NCBI GenBank assembly: GCA_016720935.1
Contig: JADKJP010000003.1
Coordinates: forward strand, 124,001-188,000
Direction of reading: 5' to 3'
From: Bacteroidota bacterium
GTDB lineage: Bacteria > Bacteroidota > Bacteroidia > AKYH767-A > 2013-40CM-41-45
Length of the DNA: 64,000 bases
The notes beneath the pieces are model-generated. The model was not told the DNA's origin, searched no databases, and saw only the letters and a list, made by a program, of their open reading frames with translations. The position numbers were made by a program, and so were the translations under genes. Numbering within the stretch: the first letter of the stretch is position 1; each line of letters starts with the position of its first letter. Of this stretch, positions 1 to 7,151 are shown in pieces.

Positions 1-2215
1 CACTCATCCCGGCTACTGCCAACCTGACCAGACGATCGATACTGACAATCGGAACGCCGAGACTATTTGCTTTTTCTTTGTCAATATCAACTTTGATATC
101 ACTCTTTAGATTAATGACAGGATTGTTCACATACATGGTCCCGGCTGTGTTCTTGAGCATGCTTTCAATACGTTGTGCGATGAAGCGGAGGGAATCCAGG
201 TTCTCTCCTTCGAGACGAACTTCCACAGGCGCGACAACCGGAGGCCCTTGTTCTAAATTCTTGACTTCAATTTTTGCGCCGGCATAAGCACTAAAAGTAC
301 CTCTGAGCTTTTCGATAAGTTCCAGTTTCTTCGTCGGACTTGTGTTCGGATCCAATTGTATAAACAACTGTGCGAAATCGCCGCGTTCATTTTCTGGAAT
401 CACATTGTAGTAAATCCGTGGATTTCCTTTGCCTACATTGGTAGTGTAATATTGTATTTCCGAATGTTTCTGCAATTCACCTTCGACATATCGTGCGACA
501 CTATCCGTTTTGTAAATATTGGATTGTAGCGGAGTGATGATGTTCACCATGAATTGTGGTTTCTCCGATGCGGGAAATAAACTGAAACCAATCACCGGCA
601 TCAGTTGCAATGATCCGACGAAAATGACAAGCGCGATCAAGATGGTCTTCACAGGATGTTTCAAAGCACGGTCAAGGAAGGGTCCGTAAATTTTGTGGAT
701 ACCACTTTGTAATGCTCTCAGGAAAAGGTTTCCGGAACTGTGTCCTTCGTGTTGTTTCAAAATCCGGCTCGATAAAAATGGAATTATTGTCAGCGAAACT
801 AGCATCGAAGCCAGTACGCAGGAAATCACCGCCATTGGCAAACTTCTGATAAAATCTCCTGATCCTTCCGGAAGAAAAACAAGAGGAAGAAATGCGATCA
901 CGAGAGTCGCGGTACAGCCGACAACTGCCAGCCCAATTTGTTTCGTTGCTTTGAGTGTGGCATCGATTCTTGAATAACCTTCCCGTAGCCAGCGTTCAAT
1001 GTTTTCAACAACAACGATACTGTCATCCACAAGCAATCCAAGCGCGACCACCAGTCCGACAATACTTAATTGGTTCATGTTGTATCCCATCGCATTCAGC
1101 ATCACAAGTCCAATTGCAAGTGACAAGGGAATGGAGATCATCACTACTGTCGCGGCTCTTCCTCCCAATGGTAATAAGGTTATACTCACCAGCAAAATCG
1201 CGATGAGGAAATCAAAACCCAATCCGCCCAGACGTTTGTTTACATTTTCCGCCTGGTCGAAATGATCTTCGAGGGTTATGTTTGCAGGCAGGGTGGTTTT
1301 GAATTTCGCGATGACAGGCAAATACAATTTTTGTGTTTGTGAAATATTATAGCCTGGTTTCTGAGCCGCGTTCACCAACACGCAACGATGTCCGTTCAGT
1401 CGGGTAATATGTTTGGATTCTTCGTAATCATAATGCACACTTGCCACATCTTTCAAGCTCACATTTTTTCCACCTGCACTGTAGACAATGGTATTTTCAA
1501 TTTCCGTAATAGATTTATAATTGCCGCTTGTTTTGATATTGAATGTTTTATTTCCGGCGATAATACTTCCTCCCGGGATGTTCGCAATCTCGCTTTGCAT
1601 GCTGCCAATCACTGCCATGAGAGGAATGTGCATCTGAGAGAGCTTGTCAAGATTCAGATCAACACGAACAATTTCCTCCGGCAATCCGTGAATCTCCACT
1701 TTTTGGAGTGGCAATATTTTTTCCAAATCATCCTGGAGATTTTCAGCATATTTTTTTAATTGTTCACGAGAAGCATTTTCTGAAACCAAGGCCAGTTGCA
1801 ACACATTCACATCGGTAGGAGAGATTTTTTTAATATCAATACTTAAAATATCTTGCGGAAGTTCCGAGCGCATACTGTTTACTTCACGAACAATTTCCTG
1901 GTACTTTTCATTGACATCGCTTTCGTATTTGTATTCCACCATGATCACAGCGACTCCATCATTGATGGTGGTCTTGATACGTTTGATATCTTCCAGTTCT
2001 GAAACTTTTTTCTCTATAGGATCCACAACCAGATCTTCCATATCCTGCGGCGATGTTCCAGGATACACTACCACAATGGGGAATTGAGGTGCTTTGATTT
2101 CGGGATCCTCGGCTCTGGGCATGTTGAGCAGTGTGGAAATGCCCAATACAACTGTCATTATAAAGATGACCAGAGTGAACTGGTAATTTTTTACGGCGTA
2201 ATCAGAAATTTTCAT
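1..2215 (-). CDS. RND efflux transporter permease (AcrB/HAE1 family), C-terminus beyond window
   Basis: This is the inner-membrane proton-driven pump of a tripartite efflux system; about 738 codons are visible and the gene continues past base 1. The start is the ATG at 2215-2213. The protein opens with a hydrophobic helix (about residues 11-29) followed by the periplasmic porter motif VVYPGTSPQDMEDLVVDPIE. The proton-relay pair lies in GLLVDDSIVVVENIER (Asp about 397 and 398, codons near 1022-1027), with transmembrane helices on both sides. A second porter domain begins after a helix near residue 520. No stop or frameshift was seen in the part read. It is last in the tetR-tolC-adaptor-permease order, 82 bp after the adaptor stop. 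The substrate cannot be told from sequence: the multidrug HAE1 type is favoured, while heavy-metal CzcA proteins normally carry a different transmembrane motif. Confidence 0.93.
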   Translation of the reverse strand, partial: MKISDYAVKNYQFTLVIFIMTVVLGISTLLNMPRAEDPEIKAPQFPIVVVYPGTSPQDMEDLVVDPIEKKVSELEDIKRIKTTINDGVAVIMVEYKYESDVNEKYQEIVREVNSMRSELPQDILSIDIKKISPTDVNVLQLALVSENASREQLKKYAENLQDDLEKILPLQKVEIHGLPEEIVRVDLNLDKLSQMHIPLMAVIGSMQSEIANIPGGSIIAGNKTFNIKTSGNYKSITEIENTIVYSAGGKNVSLKDVASVHYDYEESKHITRLNGHRCVLVNAAQKPGYNISQTQKLYLPVIAKFKTTLPANITLEDHFDQAENVNKRLGGLGFDFLIAILLVSITLLPLGGRAATVVMISIPLSLAIGLVMLNAMGYNMNQLSIVGLVVALGLLVDDSIVVVENIERWLREGYSRIDATLKATKQIGLAVVGCTATLVIAFLPLVFLPEGSGDFIRSLPMAVISCVLASMLVSLTIIPFLSSRILKQHEGHSSGNLFLRALQSGIHKIYGPFLDRALKHPVKTILIALVIFVGSLQLMPVIGFSLFPASEKPQFMVNIITPLQSNIYKTDSVARYVEGELQKHSEIQYYTTNVGKGNPRIYYNVIPENERGDFAQLFIQLDPNTSPTKKLELIEKLRGTFSAYAGAKIEVKNLEQGPPVVAPVEVRLEGENLDSLRFIAQRIESMLKNTAGTMYVNNPVINLKSDIKVDIDKEKANSLGVPIVSIDRLVRLAVAGMS

Positions 2216-2297
2216 GGGTTTCTTGCTTGATGAAATGTTCAGCTTTTATTGCCTAATTAATTTTGAAAAGGTTGAAAGCAAATAAATGTTTATGTTC

Positions 2298-3359
2298 TTA
2301 TTTGGTTTCTATGACTTGAATCGGTGATTGATCAGTCAGGTAAGCACTTCCGGACACAATAAGTGAAGAGTAATTTTCTAAACCTTCAGAAATCAACACA
2401 GTGTTTTTTTCAATGCCTGAAATTTTTACCGGGACTTTAACAGCAGTGTGATTGTCCTTTGTCACAAACACAAAACCTGTATTGGCATTTCCATCCAGCA
2501 GTGCTTCGTAAGGAATTGCCCAGACCTGCGATAGATGTGCGCATGAAATTTCCACTTTGCCAAACATTCCGGATGCAATGTTCAAAGCTTTTGCGTTTTT
2601 TAGTTTGATGTCTGCTGAAAATGATCCGGTCATCATGTCCGCGTTTTCTGATTTTGAATAGACAAAACCTTCTACCTGATCCAGGTTCAGAGCCGAGACA
2701 TTCACTAACGCTTTATCGTTCAGATTAATCTGAGCCCATTCCCTGTCGCTCATGTTCACGCGCAGAATCCAGTCGGCCTGACCTTTCGAACTTGTTTGAA
2801 TCACCGGCATTCCCGGACCAACAATTTGTCCTTCGTTGGCAACTTTTTTCAGAACAACTCCGTCGTTCGTCGCACGGATTTCTGAATAGGAAAGATTAAA
2901 GTTTGCAGCGGACAACTGCTGTTGTGCAATTTCCATCCCGGTTTTTGCATTTTGCAATTGCTCCAGTGTAGTTACACTGTCATGGTATAAATTTTCGACA
3001 CGTTGGTAATCTCTGCTTGCTTTTTCAGCGGCACTTTTTGCCTGATTAACCTGCGCAGAAATTTCTGCCAGATTGAGGGTAGCTAGTATTTGTCCTTTTT
3101 TGATAGACTCACCTTCTCTGACAAATATTTTGTTTATAACACCACCTGTTTTGAAGGAAAGAATGGTTTCATCGTCTGTGGTAAATTGTCCGGATGCGTG
3201 AATGACAGGAATAATTTCTGTTTTTGTTAATGCAATGACTTTGACAGGAATTGTTTCTTCATTCTTTTCACTGCCTGCAGATGATGATTTTTTTCCGCAT
3301 CCGGCGAGCAGGAGCACAGTTGCGACACTAAAGCTGATAAAGATTAAAGCCTTTTTCAT
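2298..3359 (-). CDS. RND efflux periplasmic adaptor (membrane fusion lipoprotein)
   Basis: This 353-residue protein is a periplasmic adaptor that would bridge the RND pump and the TolC channel. The N-terminus is a lipoprotein signal (hydrophobic stretch then LLAGCGKK, lipidated Cys about 21). Next come a biotinyl-lipoyl half (GGVINKIFVREGESIKKGQI, about residues 71-90), a coiled-coil hairpin (about 97-155, Ala/Gln/Lys rich), the second lipoyl half (ATNDGVVLKKVANEGQIVGPG) and beta-barrel and membrane-proximal domains to the end. The length fits the AcrA/MexA family. The stop is 82 bp before the permease ATG and the start is 17 bp after the tolC stop, so the three genes read as one operon. A Cys-anchored adaptor is usual for the family. 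Substrate is unknown. Confidence 0.93.
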   Translation of the reverse strand: MKKALIFISFSVATVLLLAGCGKKSSSAGSEKNEETIPVKVIALTKTEIIPVIHASGQFTTDDETILSFKTGGVINKIFVREGESIKKGQILATLNLAEISAQVNQAKSAAEKASRDYQRVENLYHDSVTTLEQLQNAKTGMEIAQQQLSAANFNLSYSEIRATNDGVVLKKVANEGQIVGPGMPVIQTSSKGQADWILRVNMSDREWAQINLNDKALVNVSALNLDQVEGFVYSKSENADMMTGSFSADIKLKNAKALNIASGMFGKVEISCAHLSQVWAIPYEALLDGNANTGFVFVTKDNHTAVKVPVKISGIEKNTVLISEGLENYSSLIVSGSAYLTDQSPIQVIETK

Positions 3360-3376
3360 GGTTATCGGATATAAAA

Positions 3377-4669
3377 TTATTTTGTTGTTTCTCTTTCGTA
3401 ATTGGCGACAGCGGCCAGTAATTGATATTTATTGATGATCACAAGAAGTGATGCGGAAGCAAGTTGATTTCTTGCGTCTACTGTTTCGATGAATGTATTG
3501 ACGCCTTCTTTGTACCCTTTGTCAATCAGGTTGTAATACGCCTTTGCCGCTTCCAGTTGTTTTTTACCGGCAGTGTAGTTTTCGTTTGAGGTTTTTAAAT
3601 TGTTCTTCGCTACCTCTGCTGAAAGTTGAATTTGTTTACTTATGTAATTACTATTCAATTGATGATTCTGTAAATCGAGTTTGGATTGTTTGGTTTTATA
3701 AGAGTTTTTTCCTGCTGCAAAAAGCGGAACATCCAATTGTAGACCAACAAAATAGTAACGTGAATCCTGGTTGTATTTCCAATCCTTTGCCTGTGAACCG
3801 AGATCCAGGAAGCTGTTCAGCTTTGGCGTCCAGAACGCTTTGTTCATTTTTACAACATTCTCATAAACAGATGCTGATGTTTCAAGAGCTTTTAATTCGG
3901 TTCGTTTAGCAGTTGAAACTTCTGTCAATAAGTAGTTCGCGACTTTTGTTTCGTCTACTTCATTTGAATTCAAAGTATCAATGGACTGGCTCGCATCTAC
4001 ATTGATCAGAAAATTGAAATACAGTTGCGCATTCCTGGATTTCTCTTGTGCCGAAGTGATTGCGGCTTGCAGATTTTGAATTTCGCTTTCGGAGCGAAGC
4101 ACATAGGCGCTGACTCCTTTTCCATTTTTAACCAGGCTTTCGTTGATTCGCTTTCCTTCTTTTGCTAGTGTCAGCGCGCTTTCATAAATAGATACAGCCT
4201 GAGTCGCGCTGAGAAAATTGTAATAAGCGACTTTTATAGAGCGAATCAGTTCAGACTTGTAAATTTCAACTTCGAAAGTTTGTAAGCTTACCTGTTGCTT
4301 CTGAATTTTATGATTATAAATCAGGTCGCTGTTGATGATTGGAAGTGTCGTTCTGATTTTCGCATCGTAAAAATTATTTGGGAGAAAATTTGTTTCCACA
4401 TTGCTGATCTGCGGAAACGCATTGCTCATGGTTAACTGGTTCAAGGTTCCATAAACCGGATTCATGATGTCGCCCAGTGGAATCGCGATACTTCTTCCGC
4501 CTTCACCGCTTTGATAATCTCCCTTTATTCCTACGGAAGGCAGGAAGAGACTGTTGGCCGACTTCAGTGAATACATTGCCTTCTCCAATCCGATATTTTT
4601 TTGCTGAAGAACAAGGTTGTTTTTTAGTCCTGTTTCGATGTATTTATCGAGACTTGTTTGAGCATTCAC
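3377..4669 (-). CDS. TolC-family outer membrane efflux protein (5' end uncertain)
   Basis: This is the outer-membrane channel of the RND system: 430 residues from the GTG at 4669, with the two TolC-type repeats of long amphipathic helices (e.g. YKSELIRSIKVAYYNFL and the C-terminal KEGVNTFIETVDARNQLASA). The GTG start is probably not real. In the same frame upstream of it, codons spell LRKILIFTFITASFGT and lead into VNAQ, a convincing signal peptide. That frame has no ATG, GTG or TTG before the TAA near 4732. An ATG at 4739-4737 is in the neighbouring frame, and removing one base from the TTTAAA run (about 4718-4725) would join it to the signal peptide. So there is either a one-base frameshift, a sequencing error or a non-standard start. 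The perfect palindrome at 4741-4755 lies just upstream. Confidence 0.88.
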   Translation of the reverse strand: MNAQTSLDKYIETGLKNNLVLQQKNIGLEKAMYSLKSANSLFLPSVGIKGDYQSGEGGRSIAIPLGDIMNPVYGTLNQLTMSNAFPQISNVETNFLPNNFYDAKIRTTLPIINSDLIYNHKIQKQQVSLQTFEVEIYKSELIRSIKVAYYNFLSATQAVSIYESALTLAKEGKRINESLVKNGKGVSAYVLRSESEIQNLQAAITSAQEKSRNAQLYFNFLINVDASQSIDTLNSNEVDETKVANYLLTEVSTAKRTELKALETSASVYENVVKMNKAFWTPKLNSFLDLGSQAKDWKYNQDSRYYFVGLQLDVPLFAAGKNSYKTKQSKLDLQNHQLNSNYISKQIQLSAEVAKNNLKTSNENYTAGKKQLEAAKAYYNLIDKGYKEGVNTFIETVDARNQLASASLLVIINKYQLLAAVANYERETTK

Positions 4670-4740
4670 AGTTCCAAAAGAAGCTGTAATAAATGTGAAA
4701 ATGAGAATTTTGCGAAGATTTAAATACGTGTGTTATCATA

Positions 4741-4755
4741 ATTAACAGTGTTAAT
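4741..4755. promoter_or_regulatory. Putative TetR operator upstream of tolC-adaptor-RND operon
   Basis: ATTAACA-G-TGTTAAT is a perfect 7-1-7 inverted repeat between the tetR stop (4773) and the tolC reading frame. A near-identical palindrome precedes tetR itself (5423-5437). The pair fits a TetR dimer repressing both its own gene and the efflux operon. The site abuts the out-of-frame ATG at 4739-4737, so bound repressor would cover the start region. Regulation is inferred; the repeat is seen directly. Confidence 0.62.
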
Positions 4756-4772
4756 CATTAGGGTAAAATTTT

Positions 4773-5396
4773 TTAGCTGGAAATATCCATTGTGTTGATC
4801 ATCCAATTCAGCGATTTGTGCATGGTCGGGATAATTTCAGCCGCATCCAGCAATTTTTCAAAACGCTGACGAATTGCAAGTGACACCAGGCCATGTACCA
4901 TTCCCCAGATCCCCATTGCCATGGTGTTAATATCGCCCGGTTTTATTAATTTTTTCTCCATGCATTCCTGGAGAATCATCTTCAAAATATTCAATGCATT
5001 ATCACCACCTTGCCAATCACATTCTTTCATCTGGTTGATGAATTCGATGGGAGCCGGCAGGATGAACATCAGGTCGTAATACTCGGGGTATTCAAGGCCG
5101 AAACGAATGTAATTTTCACCTAATTTGTGCAAGCGTAACAATGGATTTTTAATGTCAAAAATATCCTTGTTGAGCTCTTCCATTTTTTTGAAACCGATCT
5201 GATGGAGTTCGTACAGAATTTCATTTTTGTCTTTGAAATACAGATAGACTGTTGTCGGACTGTATTCAATCAGGTCGGCGATCTTTCGTATCGTGACTCC
5301 ATTATATCCATGTTCCGAAAAAAGCTTCACCGAAGCGTCCAGAATCTGGTTCTTTAGTTCGGCTTTCTGTTTCTCTTTTCTTTCAGTAATTCCCAT
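4773..5396 (-). CDS. TetR/AcrR-family transcriptional repressor of the adjacent RND operon
   Basis: This 207-residue protein has the TetR N-terminal helix-turn-helix at about residues 11-57: ILDASVKLFSEHGYNGVTIR, then IADLIEYSPTTVYLYFKDKN with the usual YxYFxxK recognition pattern. The C-terminal part (about 60-200) is all-helical and resembles the ligand-binding region of this class, including a WGMVHGLVSLAIRQRF stretch typical of the TetR C-terminal domain. It is transcribed just upstream of and in the same direction as the efflux operon. Matching palindromes lie 26 bp before its ATG and in the gap before tolC. Its expected role is local autoregulation and derepression of the pump when an effector binds. 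The effector is unknown. Confidence 0.9.
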   Translation of the reverse strand: MGITERKEKQKAELKNQILDASVKLFSEHGYNGVTIRKIADLIEYSPTTVYLYFKDKNEILYELHQIGFKKMEELNKDIFDIKNPLLRLHKLGENYIRFGLEYPEYYDLMFILPAPIEFINQMKECDWQGGDNALNILKMILQECMEKKLIKPGDINTMAMGIWGMVHGLVSLAIRQRFEKLLDAAEIIPTMHKSLNWMINTMDISS

Positions 5397-5422
5397 GGTT
5401 CAAGTTTTCGTGTGCAAATATA

Positions 5423-5437
5423 ATTAACACTGTTAAG
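5423..5437. promoter_or_regulatory. Putative TetR autoregulatory operator
   Basis: ATTAACA-C-TGTTAAG is a 7-1-7 inverted repeat with one mismatch, 26 bp upstream of the tetR ATG. It matches the perfect palindrome at 4741-4755 in all but the central base and the last base. Two copies at the two expected promoters make a chance origin unlikely; the binding protein is inferred to be the adjacent TetR. Confidence 0.6.
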
Positions 5438-5527
5438 TAAAAACAAGAATTTTCTTTAAAATGGATTTAATGTGCTGAAAAACAATTATATAAATTGATG
5501 TCATGGCTGATTGATAAGTAGAGAAAT

Positions 5528-5555
5528 AAGTGACATTACGCTGTTTATGTCACTT
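5528..5555. promoter_or_regulatory. 9-bp inverted repeat in the tetR / DUF4010 divergent gap
   Basis: AAGTGACAT (5528-5536) and ATGTCACTT (5547-5555) are perfect inverted arms around a 10-base spacer. The repeat sits in the 357-bp gap between the divergent tetR and DUF4010 genes. It could be an operator or an RNA stem-loop. There is no T-tract directly after it, so it does not look like a standard terminator. Apart from the TetR operator and the heptamer array, I see nothing else in this gap. Confidence 0.35.
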
Positions 5556-5710
5556 TCCGGGGATCACTCCTGATAAACGTCCTTGATCCTCATCATTACT
5601 ATTTCACTCAAATTAGATGACCTTTAAGGAATGAAATCAGCGGTATTGTTCGTTATTTGAAATGGGTAGATAACACATGGTACCAGGTCATTATGAGCAC
5701 AAAAAAAATA

Positions 5711-5752
5711 ACCTCAAACCTCGAACTTCAAACCTTGAACCTCGAACTAAAA
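5711..5752. repeat. Heptamer tandem array directly before the DUF4010 start codon
   Basis: Six consecutive 7-mers are seen: ACCTCAA, ACCTCGA, ACTTCAA, ACCTTGA, ACCTCGA, ACTAAAA. The array ends one base before the ATG at 5754, so it occupies the place of a ribosome-binding site. The same heptamers occur at 51751-51785. Related arrays are at 7041-7103 and 33147-33252. Confidence 0.7.
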
Positions 5753-5753
5753 C

Positions 5754-7040
5754 ATGTCCAATAATTTTCTAACCGATCATTCTTTTCTCTTTTTCGATTT
5801 CCTGATCGTGTTGGCGCTTTCATTCATTATTGGTTTAGAACAAAGAAGACATCATCTTGATCAGGACGAGCCTGCGGATCAGTTGTTTGGTACGGATCGC
5901 ACTTTTACATTCATTGGAATTCTTGGTTTTATATTGTTCACGCTTGATCAGCAGTCGAAGATTTTATTTTTAGGTGGAGGTTTGGTGATCTCAATTTTCC
6001 TGGCGATTTTTTACAATCATAAAATCTCCATTCGAAAAAAGTACGGACTCACTTCCATACTTTCCGCACTCATTACCTATTGCCTGGCTCCACTGGTCAT
6101 GACAGAACCTCCATGGCTGGCTTTGTTGATAGTAGTCACGGTACTCATTTTTACAGAGATGAAAGAAGAGTTCGTGAGTGTGTCGAAAAAGTTTGGAAAA
6201 GATGAGTTCATCACCCTGGCAAAATTTATTCTCATAGCCGGAATCATTCTTCCAAATTTACCGGATGAACAGGTGTTTTCATTTATTCCGCTTTCACCTT
6301 ACAAGATGTGGTTGGCAATTGTCGCGGTTTCCGGAATTTCTTATTTCAGCTATCTGTTGCAAAAATTTGTATTTCCGAAATCGGGAATCGTTGTGAGTGG
6401 AATTCTTGGAGGTTTGTATAGCAGTACTGCGGTTTCACTGATACTCTCAAGGAAAAGCAACGACAAGATCGTTTCTCCAAATGAATATGCGGCGGGAATA
6501 ATATTCGCGACTTCCGTGATGTACATACGGATCTTTTTAATTGTGTTTCTTTTTAATTCAGAATTGGCAATGCAATTGTTACCTTATGTATCATTATTAC
6601 TACTTGTAACACTCGTTTGTGGCTTTGCTGTTTACAGGAAAAAAGATAAAGGAACATCCGATACGGCAACTGTGATATTCCTTCAAAAAAACCCGTTGGA
6701 ATTTCGGGTTGCCATCGGGTTCGCGATCTTCTACGTCATGTTCATGTACTTACTGAATTTTTCAGAAAGCCATTATGGAACTAAGGGCCTGAATTTTCTC
6801 TCCTTCATCGCGGGTTTCGCGGATGTAGATTCCTATGTAATGAATCTTGTTCAGGGAAAATTTGCAATAAGCAATATTGTAATGATCGCCTACATCATCA
6901 AAACATCCGCATCGAACAACCTGATAAAAACTATTTATTCCCTTTGGCTCGCCGAAAAGAAAACAAAGCGATTACTTTTGATTTCATTTACACTTATACT
7001 TATAGCGAATGTTTTGGTGATTGGATGGCTAGGGTTTTAG
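5754..7040 (+). CDS. DUF4010 / MgtC-SapB-like integral membrane protein
   Basis: This 428-residue, very hydrophobic protein has about 11-12 predicted transmembrane segments. The N-terminal third carries an MgtC/SapB-like segment (FLIVLALSFIIGLEQRR, then GTDRTFTFIGILGFIL). The rest matches my recollection of the DUF4010 family, with a conserved GGLYSSTAVSLILSRKS motif near residues 221-237 and FADVDS near 361-366. The biochemical role of the family is not established; transport or regulation across the inner membrane is a guess. The ATG at 5754 directly follows a heptamer repeat array and no Shine-Dalgarno sequence is seen. It is a single-gene unit flanked on both sides by heptamer arrays. Confidence 0.85.
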   Translation: MSNNFLTDHSFLFFDFLIVLALSFIIGLEQRRHHLDQDEPADQLFGTDRTFTFIGILGFILFTLDQQSKILFLGGGLVISIFLAIFYNHKISIRKKYGLTSILSALITYCLAPLVMTEPPWLALLIVVTVLIFTEMKEEFVSVSKKFGKDEFITLAKFILIAGIILPNLPDEQVFSFIPLSPYKMWLAIVAVSGISYFSYLLQKFVFPKSGIVVSGILGGLYSSTAVSLILSRKSNDKIVSPNEYAAGIIFATSVMYIRIFLIVFLFNSELAMQLLPYVSLLLLVTLVCGFAVYRKKDKGTSDTATVIFLQKNPLEFRVAIGFAIFYVMFMYLLNFSESHYGTKGLNFLSFIAGFADVDSYVMNLVQGKFAISNIVMIAYIIKTSASNNLIKTIYSLWLAEKKTKRLLLISFTLILIANVLVIGWLGF

Positions 7041-7103
7041 GTGCTTGTTAGTTTTTAGCTTTTGGTTTTGGAAATTTGGGGTTGGTATTCGGTATTGTAA
7101 ATT
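7041..7103. repeat. Degenerate heptamer tandem array after the DUF4010 gene
   Basis: Starting right after the TAG stop, the sequence reads in 7-base steps: GTGCTTG, TTAGTTT, TTAGCTT, TTGGTTT, TGGAAAT, TTGGGGT, TGGTATT, CGGTATT, GTAAATT. The composition is the complement type of the array before the gene, so the two arrays flank the gene in opposite orientation. It is more degenerate than the other arrays. Confidence 0.45.
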
Positions 7104-7151
7104 ATTTTTTCTGAAGGGATTCCCTAACTGTTTTTCTGTTCAACATCCGGC

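Noticed and set aside
78..1759. Several plus-strand frames of 60-123 codons in the first 1.8 kb
   Set aside because: They are antisense to the RND permease, whose frame is open on the minus strand and contains all family motifs.
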